DNA of 64,000 bases from NCBI RefSeq assembly GCF_000429085.1, contig NZ_KE386846.1, positions 195,898-259,897 on the forward strand, given 5' to 3'. Each line of letters starts with the position of its first letter. Within the stretch, counting starts at the first letter, position 1. The notes beneath the pieces are model-generated. The model was not told the origin of the DNA. It made no database searches and saw nothing but the letters and a program-made list of their open reading frames with translations. Source of the DNA: Streptomyces flavidovirens DSM 40150 (lineage in GTDB: Bacteria; Actinomycetota; Actinomycetes; Streptomycetales; Streptomycetaceae). A program made the translations under genes and the position numbers. Shown here in pieces: positions 58,532 through 64,000 of this stretch.

Positions 58532-59467
58532 GTGAGTGACACAACCCGTGACGGTGCGGTCGCGACGAGCGCCCCGCCATCTCCCGACGACGGACTTACC
58601 CCGGCGGAGCTCGCCGCGAAGTACGGCCTGTCGGTGAGCGGTGCCCGGCCGGGGCTGATCGAGTACGTCCGGCAGCTGTGGGGCCGGCGCCACTTCATCC
58701 TCGCGTTCTCGCAGGCGAAGCTGACCGCCCAGTACAGCCAGGCCAAGCTCGGCCAGCTGTGGCAGGTGGCGACTCCGCTGCTGAACGCCCTCGTGTACTT
58801 CCTCATCTTCGGCCTGATCCTGGAGGCCGACAGGGGCATGGACCGGGAGGTGTACGTCCCCTTCCTGGTCACCGGTGTGTTCGTCTTCACCTTCACCCAG
58901 AGCTCGGTGATGGCCGGTGTCCGGTCCATCTCGGGCAACCTGGGCCTGGTCAGAGCGCTGCACTTCCCGCGTGCCTCGCTGCCGATCTCCTTCGCGCTCC
59001 AGCAGCTCCAGCAGCTGCTGTTCTCGATGATCGTGCTGGTGATCATCGCGGTGGCGTTCGGCAGCTACCCCTCGCTCTCCTGGCTGCTTGTCATCCCCGC
59101 GCTGGCCGTGCAGTTCGTCTTCAACATCGGCCTCGCGCTGATCATGGCCAGGCTCGGGAGCAAGACCCCTGACCTCGCCCAGCTCATGCCCTTCGTGATG
59201 CGTACGTGGATGTATGCCTCCGGAGTGATGTTCAGCATCCCGGCCATGCTGGCCGACAAGGACCTGCCCGGCTGGGTCACGGACGTGCTCCAGTGGAACC
59301 CGGCGGCCGTCTACATGGATCTCATCCGTTTCGGCCTGATCGACGGCTACGGCTCCGAGAACCTGCCCCCGCACGTCTGGGGCGTCGCCCTGGGCTGGGC
59401 GCTTCTCGTGGGCCTCGTGGGCTTCGTGTACTTCTGGAAGGCTGAGGAGAGGTACGGCCGTGGCTGA
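58532..59467 (+). CDS. ABC-2 type exporter permease, TagG/Wzm-like
   Basis: A 311-residue polysaccharide-export permease with six hydrophobic helices (for example LLNALVYFLIFGLIL, LVIIAVAFGSYPSLSWLLVI and VWGVALGWALLVGLVGFVYF) and the GQLWQVATPLLNALVYFLIFG block of the ABC2 family. It pairs with the ATPase below to move a lipid-linked glycan across the membrane. GTG 58532. The stop overlaps the ATPase start by eight bases. Confidence 0.92.
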   Translation: MSDTTRDGAVATSAPPSPDDGLTPAELAAKYGLSVSGARPGLIEYVRQLWGRRHFILAFSQAKLTAQYSQAKLGQLWQVATPLLNALVYFLIFGLILEADRGMDREVYVPFLVTGVFVFTFTQSSVMAGVRSISGNLGLVRALHFPRASLPISFALQQLQQLLFSMIVLVIIAVAFGSYPSLSWLLVIPALAVQFVFNIGLALIMARLGSKTPDLAQLMPFVMRTWMYASGVMFSIPAMLADKDLPGWVTDVLQWNPAAVYMDLIRFGLIDGYGSENLPPHVWGVALGWALLVGLVGFVYFWKAEERYGRG

Positions 59468-60245
59468 CGACAACAAGCAGGGACGCGTCCCCACCGTCAT
59501 CGCGGACGACGTGCACATCGTGTACCGCGTCAACGCCGGCGCGGGCGGGCGCGGCAGCGCCACCGCCGCCCTGAGCCGCATCATGAAGCGCGGCAAGGGC
59601 GACTCGCCCGGCGTACGCAAGGTGCACGCGGTGCGCGGTGTCTCCTTCACGTCCTACCGGGGCGAGGCGATCGGCCTGATCGGCACCAACGGGTCGGGCA
59701 AGTCGACCCTGCTGCGCGCCATCGCGGGCCTCCTGCCGACCGAGCAGGGCAAGGTCTACACGGACGGCCAGCCCTCACTCCTCGGTGTGAACGCGGCGCT
59801 GATGAACGACCTGACCGGCGAGCGCAACGTCATCCTCGGCGGCCTCGCCATGGGTATGACACGTGAGGAGATCCGCGAGCGCTATCAGCAGATCGTCGAC
59901 TTCTCGGGTATCAACGAGAAGGGCGACTTCATCACCCTGCCGATGCGCACGTACTCCTCCGGCATGGCCGCCCGTCTGCGTTTCTCCATCGCCGCCGCCA
60001 AGGATCACGACGTACTGATGATCGACGAGGCGCTGGCGACGGGCGACCGGAAGTTCCAGATCCGCTCCGAACAGCGCATCCGCGAGCTCCGCAAGGAGGC
60101 CGGCACGGTCTTCCTGGTCAGCCACAGCAACAAGTCGATCAGGGACACCTGTGACCGCGTTCTGTGGCTGGAGAAGGGCGAGCTGCTGATGGACGGTCCC
60201 ACGGACGAGGTCCTCAAGGCCTACGAGAAGGAAACCGGCCGCTAG
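59460..60245 (+). CDS. ABC exporter ATPase, TagH/Wzt-like
   Basis: A 261-residue ATPase: Walker A GTNGSGKST (75-82), YSSGMAARLRF signature, DVLMIDEALATGDRKF Walker B, and VSHSNKSIRDTCDRV switch His. The extended N-terminus (YRVNAGAGGRGSATAALSR) is typical of teichoic-acid and O-antigen exporters. There is no C-terminal carbohydrate-binding domain, so substrate recognition would rest with the permease. GTG 59460 overlaps the permease gene. Confidence 0.93.
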   Translation: MADDNKQGRVPTVIADDVHIVYRVNAGAGGRGSATAALSRIMKRGKGDSPGVRKVHAVRGVSFTSYRGEAIGLIGTNGSGKSTLLRAIAGLLPTEQGKVYTDGQPSLLGVNAALMNDLTGERNVILGGLAMGMTREEIRERYQQIVDFSGINEKGDFITLPMRTYSSGMAARLRFSIAAAKDHDVLMIDEALATGDRKFQIRSEQRIRELRKEAGTVFLVSHSNKSIRDTCDRVLWLEKGELLMDGPTDEVLKAYEKETGR

Positions 60246-60267
60246 AGCGGGTCCTGCGGGCGCGGTG

Positions 60268-60296
60268 CCCCCGCCGGGCCGCCCCGGCGGGGGTTT
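60268..60296 (+). terminator. Intrinsic terminator of the surface-polymer operon
   Basis: CCCCCGCCGGG (60268-60278) and CCCGGCGGGGG (60283-60293) form an 11-bp stem with a 4-base loop, followed by TTT. It is the strongest terminator in the window and marks the end of the operon 23 bases after the ATPase stop. Confidence 0.9.
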
Positions 60297-60540
60297 CGCG
60301 TGTCCGGGTGCACCCTTTCCGCGTTTCCGTGCGGCGCGAGCGGCCCGGCGCGCCGTAACATGCCGGAATCGTCAACTCCGGCCACTTACGGGAAGGTTGA
60401 GGCATATCGCAGCGTTGTTGTCATCCGCCCAACACCCCGGCGCGGTGCCGGGCGTTGTACAACGTAAGCTGTACCGGTGGGCGGCGTGTCCGAAATGGGA
60501 TGTATTAGGTCGACGGTGTAGAACGGGAGATGTGACGGCA
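60297..60540 (+). promoter_or_regulatory. Upstream region of the hopanoid operon
   Basis: This 244-bp stretch has no gene. It contains CGTTGTACAACG, a perfect 12-bp palindrome (60453-60464), and an imperfect hairpin (60430-60457) made of CAAC, CCCGGC and their complements. GTATTA near 60502 could be part of a -10. It probably carries the hpnC promoter and an operator. No known riboswitch was recognised. Confidence 0.5.
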
Positions 60541-60606
60541 ATGGCGATGGAATCTCTCCAGCTCGAAGACGCTTCCGCCGTCCCCGCACCGGGCAGCCCG
60601 CGATGA
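60541..60606 (+). CDS. 21-residue leader ORF overlapping hpnC
   Basis: ATG 60541 encodes MAMESLQLEDASAVPAPGSP-R and stops at TGA 60604-60606, which overlaps the hpnC ATG (ATGA at 60603-60606). GGGAG lies about 13 bases before its start. hpnC has no ribosome site of its own, so coupled translation from this small frame is likely. Whether the peptide has a function is unknown. Confidence 0.5.
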   Translation: MAMESLQLEDASAVPAPGSPR

Positions 60607-61505
60607 CCACAACCCGTCACGTGCGCACCGACGCACACGCGCGCACGACCCTGGACAAGGCCGCCGACGAGAACTTCCCGGTGGCTCCCTTCTTTCTGCC
60701 GCGCGCCTGGCGGGACGACCTGATGGCCGTCTACGGCTACGCCCGCCTCGTCGACGACATCGGCGACGGCGACCTCGCCCCCGGCGGCGCCGACGCCCGC
60801 CTGCTCGGCCTCGACCCCGCCCTCGCCGACGACCGCCTGCTCCTGCTCGACGCCTTCGAGGCCGACCTGCGCCGCGTCTTCGACGCCTCGGGAGACGGCC
60901 CGCGCCACCCCCTCCTGCGCGCCCTCGTGCCGACCGTGCGCCGCTGCTCGCTCACCCCCGGCCCGTTCCTCGGGCTCATCGAAGCCAACCGGCAGGACCA
61001 GCTCGTACGCCGCTACAAGACGTACGACGATCTCCTCGCGTACTGCGAGCTGTCGGCGAACCCCGTCGGCCGGCTCGTCCTCCAGATCACCGGCACCGCG
61101 AGCCCCGAGCGGATCCGCCGCTCCGACGCGGTCTGCACCGCCCTGCAGATCGTCGAACACCTCCAGGACGTCGCCGAGGACCTCGGCCGCGACCGGATCT
61201 ACCTGCCCGCCGACACCATGGCGCGCTTCCATGTCGAGGAGGCCGATCTGGCCGCGCCGTCCGCGAACGCGTCGGTGCGCTCCCTGATCGCGTACGAAGC
61301 GGAACGCGCCGGGCGCCTCCTGGACGAGGGCACTCCGCTCGTGGCCAGTGTCAGCGGCAGGCTCAAGCTGCTCCTCGCCGGTTTCGCCGGCGGCGGCCGC
61401 GCGGCCCTCGCGGCGATCGCGGCCACCGGCTACGACGTGCTCCCCGGACCGCCCAAGCCCACCAAGCTCAGCCTGCTGCGCGCAGTGGGAGCTGTCTTGC
61501 GATGA
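60603..61505 (+). CDS. hpnC: Squalene/phytoene-synthase family enzyme HpnC (hydroxysqualene synthase)
   Basis: A 300-residue all-helical prenyltransferase. Its two Asp-rich Mg motifs are DDIGD (51-55) and DVAED (189-193), spaced as in squalene synthase. In the HpnCDE route HpnD makes presqualene diphosphate, HpnC converts it to hydroxysqualene, and HpnE reduces that to squalene for hopanoids. ATG 60603 overlaps the leader ORF stop; the 3' end overlaps hpnD (ATGA). Confidence 0.93.
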   Translation: MTTTRHVRTDAHARTTLDKAADENFPVAPFFLPRAWRDDLMAVYGYARLVDDIGDGDLAPGGADARLLGLDPALADDRLLLLDAFEADLRRVFDASGDGPRHPLLRALVPTVRRCSLTPGPFLGLIEANRQDQLVRRYKTYDDLLAYCELSANPVGRLVLQITGTASPERIRRSDAVCTALQIVEHLQDVAEDLGRDRIYLPADTMARFHVEEADLAAPSANASVRSLIAYEAERAGRLLDEGTPLVASVSGRLKLLLAGFAGGGRAALAAIAATGYDVLPGPPKPTKLSLLRAVGAVLR

Positions 61506-62470
61506 GACCGAAGAGAGGGGTGAGCCGGCCCGTGGAAGGACTCACGCAGATGTCCGCACCGGTACTCGCCGCGTACAGCTACTGCGAGGCCGTGACCGGA
61601 GCGCAGGCGCGCAATTTCGCGTACGGCATCAGGCTGCTGCCGACCGACAAGCGCAACGCCATGTCCGCGCTGTACGCGTTCTCACGGCGCGTGGACGACA
61701 TCGGCGACGGTGTGCTGGAGCCCGCCGTCAAGCAGGTGCGGCTCGAAGAGACCCGCGCACTGCTCGACCGGATCCGGACGGGCGCCGTCGACGACGACGA
61801 CACCGACCCGGTCGCCGTGGCGCTCTCGGACACGGCGCGCCGCTTCCCGCTGCCGCTCGAAGGGCTCGACGAACTCATCGACGGCGTCCTCATGGACGTA
61901 CGCGGCGAGACCTACGAGACCTGGGACGACCTGAAGGTCTACTGCCGGTGCGTCGCGGGCGCCATCGGACGGCTCTCGCTGGGCGTGTTCGGCACCCAGA
62001 CCGGCGCGCGCTCCACGGAACGCGCCTCGGAGTACGCCGATACACTCGGTCTCGCCCTCCAGCTGACCAACATCCTCCGGGACGTCCGCGAGGACGCCGG
62101 GAACGGGCGTACCTACCTGCCCGCCGACGACCTCGCCAAGTTCGGCTGCTCGGCCGGTTTCCACGGCGCCACCCCGCCCGAAGGGTCCGACTTCACGGGC
62201 CTGATCCACTTCGAAGTACGCCGCGCCCGCGCCCTGTTCGCCGAGGGCTACCGGCTGCTTCCCCTGCTCGACCGGCGCTCCGGCGCCTGCGTCGCCGCGA
62301 TGGCCGGCATCTACCGGCGGCTCCTTGACCGCATCGAGCGCGACCCCCTGGCCGTACTGCGCGGCCGGGTCTCCCTGCCGGGACACGAGAAGGCGTACGT
62401 CGCCGTGCGCGGCCTGTCGGGCCTCGACTCCCGGCACATCTCCCGCAGTCACATCTGGAGGCGGGTCTGA
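61502..62470 (+). CDS. hpnD: Presqualene diphosphate synthase HpnD
   Basis: A 322-residue squalene/phytoene-synthase family enzyme. Motifs are DDIGD (65-69) and D194-x3-D198 (RDVREDAGNGRTYLP). It condenses two farnesyl diphosphates to presqualene diphosphate, first step of the HpnDCE route. ATG 61502 overlaps the hpnC stop. A later GTG at 61520 (SRPVEGLTQ) would shorten it by six residues. Its stop overlaps the small ORF at 62470. Confidence 0.93.
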   Translation: MRPKRGVSRPVEGLTQMSAPVLAAYSYCEAVTGAQARNFAYGIRLLPTDKRNAMSALYAFSRRVDDIGDGVLEPAVKQVRLEETRALLDRIRTGAVDDDDTDPVAVALSDTARRFPLPLEGLDELIDGVLMDVRGETYETWDDLKVYCRCVAGAIGRLSLGVFGTQTGARSTERASEYADTLGLALQLTNILRDVREDAGNGRTYLPADDLAKFGCSAGFHGATPPEGSDFTGLIHFEVRRARALFAEGYRLLPLLDRRSGACVAAMAGIYRRLLDRIERDPLAVLRGRVSLPGHEKAYVAVRGLSGLDSRHISRSHIWRRV

Positions 62471-62601
62471 TGGGCCCCGTTGCGGCCGGCGGGACGAACG
62501 CGTACAAGAGAGGCGCAACCCCCCGGCGGCCCGGTGCGTCCCTGAGTGCAACGGCCCGTCGTCCGTACACCGTCGGCGAGCCCCGAGGGGAGGGCGCATG
62601 A
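62470..62601 (+). CDS. 43-residue linker ORF between hpnD and hpnE
   Basis: ATG 62470 overlaps the hpnD stop (TGATG) and its own TGA (62599-62601) overlaps the hpnE ATG. It would encode a basic peptide starting MGPVAAGGTNAYKRGATPRR. Third-position GC is about three quarters, lower than in the neighbouring genes, so it may be a spacer that is translated only to couple hpnD to hpnE. Confidence 0.35.
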   Translation: MGPVAAGGTNAYKRGATPRRPGASLSATARRPYTVGEPRGEGA

Positions 62602-64000
62602 CACGCGGCACCACAGGCGGCAGGTCCGTCGTGCCGGCCCGCTCGCCGGGGCCCGCGGCAGGTCACGCGGTCGTCGTCGGAGGCGGACTGGCCGGAGTCA
62701 CCGCCGCGCTCCAGCTTGCCGACGCCGGCATGCGGGTGACGCTGCTGGAAGGGCGCCCGCGCCTGGGCGGCCTCGCGTTCTCCTTCCGCCGCGGCGAGCT
62801 CACCGTCGACAACGGCCAGCACGTCTACCTGCGCTGCTGCACCGCCTACCGGTGGTTCCTCGACCGGGTCGAGGGCGCCGGACTTGCCCCGCTGCAGAGC
62901 CGCCTCGACGTACCCGTCCTCGACGTCGGCCGGCCCGCCGGGCCCCGGCTCGGGCGGCTGCGCCGCACGGCGCTGCCCGTACCGCTGCACCTGGCCGCGA
63001 GCCTGGCGGCGTATCCGCATCTCTCCCTCGCCGAGCGGGCGAGCGTGGGGCGTGCCGCTCTGGCGCTCAAGAAGCTCGATCCGGCCGATCCCGCCCTGGA
63101 CGGTGTGGACTTCGCCACCTGGCTGGGCCGCCACGGACAGTCGCCGCGCACCATCGAGGCGCTGTGGGACCTCGTCGGCGTCGCGACGCTCAACGCGACC
63201 GCGCCCGACGCCTCCCTGGGCCTCGCCGCGATGGTCTTCAAGACCGGGCTGCTCTCCGACCCCGGCGCCGCCGACATCGGCTGGGCGCACGTACCGCTCG
63301 GCGATCTGCACGACACACTCGCCCGCAAGGCGCTCGACTCCGCGGGTGTACGGACCGCACTGCGCACCCGGGTCAGCTCCCTCTCCCGTTCGGTGAGCGG
63401 GGGCTGGTCCGTCGGCACGGCGGCCGGGGAGCGGATCGAGGCCGACGCCGTCGTGCTCGCCGTACCGCAGCGCGAGACGCACGCCGTGCTGCCCGAGGGT
63501 GTCATCGACGACCCCGGCCGGCTGCTGGACATCGGCACCGCGCCGATCCTCAACGTCCATGTCGTGTACGACCGCAAGGTGCTGCGCCGGCCCTTCTTCG
63601 CCGCGCTCGGCAGCCCCGTCCAGTGGGTCTTCGACCGGACGGAGTCCTCCGGGCTGAGGGGCGGCGGACAGTACCTCGCCGTCTCGCAGTCGGCGGCCCG
63701 AGGCGAGATCGACGCGCCTGTGGCCGAGCTGCGCGCACGCTATCTGCCCGAGCTGGAACGGCTGTTGCCCGCCGCGCGCGGCGCGGGCGTACGCGACTTC
63801 TTCGTCACCCGGGAGCGGACAGCGACGTTCGCCCCCACCCCCGGCGTCGGACGGCTGCGCCCCGGCGCCCGTACGCACGCGCCCGGCCTGTACCTGGCCG
63901 GCGCGTGGACCGCCACCGGATGGCCCGCGACCATGGAGGGCGCTGTGCGCAGCGGCATCACCGCCGCCGGTGCGGCCCTCCGCGAACTCGGCCGCGTACA
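62598..64000 (+). CDS. hpnE: Hydroxysqualene dehydroxylase HpnE, 5' part
   Basis: 467 residues are visible and the frame is open at the window edge. The FAD fold is VVVGGGLAGVTAALQLADAG near residue 25, with LLEGRPRLGGLAFSF (second motif) and VDNGQHVYLRCC. The late GLYLAGAWTATGWPATMEGA is the C-terminal FAD contact of the phytoene-desaturase superfamily. It reduces hydroxysqualene to squalene. ATG 62598 follows GAGGGGAGGG. Expected next genes are a polyprenyl synthase and squalene-hopene cyclase, outside the window. Confidence 0.92.
   Translation, partial: MTRGTTGGRSVVPARSPGPAAGHAVVVGGGLAGVTAALQLADAGMRVTLLEGRPRLGGLAFSFRRGELTVDNGQHVYLRCCTAYRWFLDRVEGAGLAPLQSRLDVPVLDVGRPAGPRLGRLRRTALPVPLHLAASLAAYPHLSLAERASVGRAALALKKLDPADPALDGVDFATWLGRHGQSPRTIEALWDLVGVATLNATAPDASLGLAAMVFKTGLLSDPGAADIGWAHVPLGDLHDTLARKALDSAGVRTALRTRVSSLSRSVSGGWSVGTAAGERIEADAVVLAVPQRETHAVLPEGVIDDPGRLLDIGTAPILNVHVVYDRKVLRRPFFAALGSPVQWVFDRTESSGLRGGGQYLAVSQSAARGEIDAPVAELRARYLPELERLLPAARGAGVRDFFVTRERTATFAPTPGVGRLRPGARTHAPGLYLAGAWTATGWPATMEGAVRSGITAAGAALRELGRV

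Noticed and set aside
1..64000. tRNA, rRNA, insertion sequences, integrases or attachment sites
   Set aside because: No transposase or integrase motifs or tRNA-like cloverleaf sequences were recognised on either strand.

Overview
The window is a GC-rich actinobacterial chromosome segment, almost certainly from a Streptomyces. It carries a small laccase tail, a WhiB-like protein, an SsgA-like sporulation regulator, many GTG/TTG starts, strong third-position GC bias, and a gene order I recall from the S. coelicolor SCO6712-SCO6762 interval (small laccase through the first hopanoid genes). The synteny and any locus names come from memory and were not searched.

Layout. 1-1070: 3' end of a small two-domain laccase with an 11-bp tandem repeat across its stop, a WhiB-like gene, and a GMC-oxidoreductase remnant. 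1071-10665: an 1131-residue helical-repeat protein, an acyl-ACP desaturase behind a promoter with iterated CGTAGGTTA sites, an ABC-F ATPase with no good start codon, ssgD, a secreted BNR-propeller protein, a YciI-like protein, endonuclease V and a small membrane protein. 10697-18805: a saccharopine-dehydrogenase-like reductase and a fatty-acid beta-oxidation operon (alpha-methylacyl-CoA racemase-like, acyl-CoA dehydrogenase, thiolase, FadB-like), ending opposite a MerR regulator. 18925-24857: a TetR/serine-hydrolase divergent pair, a berberine-bridge-type flavoenzyme, a broken cation-diffusion transporter and a secreted EEP-fold phosphodiesterase. 25028-30480: an orphan ATP-synthase-b-like protein, an MpaB-like protein, and a GH81 beta-1,3-glucanase with a LacI regulator, tied together by three near-identical GAGAGCGCTCTC operators. 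30616-37357: secreted M1, S15 and M14 peptidases and a BCCT transporter. 37613-44624: D-amino-acid oxidase-like, an unrecognised protein, a second ABC-F, a long intergenic region with a contiguous 29-bp tandem array, Tex, and a 48-residue LPFR microprotein. 44740-52966: an SCO6745-type protein, a GlxA-like regulator with a DJ-1/PfpI enzyme, an enoyl-CoA hydratase-like protein, an HdeD-like membrane protein, a HATPase protein, Idi, a methyltransferase, a CDF transporter and GalE.

53217-60245 is a tightly overlapping operon that looks like a dedicated pathway for a phosphodiester-containing surface glycolipid or polymer: a large CDP-alcohol phosphatidyltransferase, an IPCT/LicC-like cytidylyltransferase, a glycerol-1-phosphate-dehydrogenase-like enzyme, a second CDP-alcohol phosphatidyltransferase, a family 2 glycosyltransferase, and a TagG/TagH-like ABC exporter. 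Its product cannot be read from sequence; it is the best candidate here for an undescribed system. 60603-64000 starts the hopanoid operon (hpnC, hpnD, hpnE), with two tiny ORFs overlapping neighbouring starts or stops in a way that suggests translational coupling.

Structural themes: short tandem repeats over stop codons, a family of intergenic repeats between convergent genes whose hairpin shows compensatory base changes, and two decayed genes (GMC oxidoreductase and CDF transporter).
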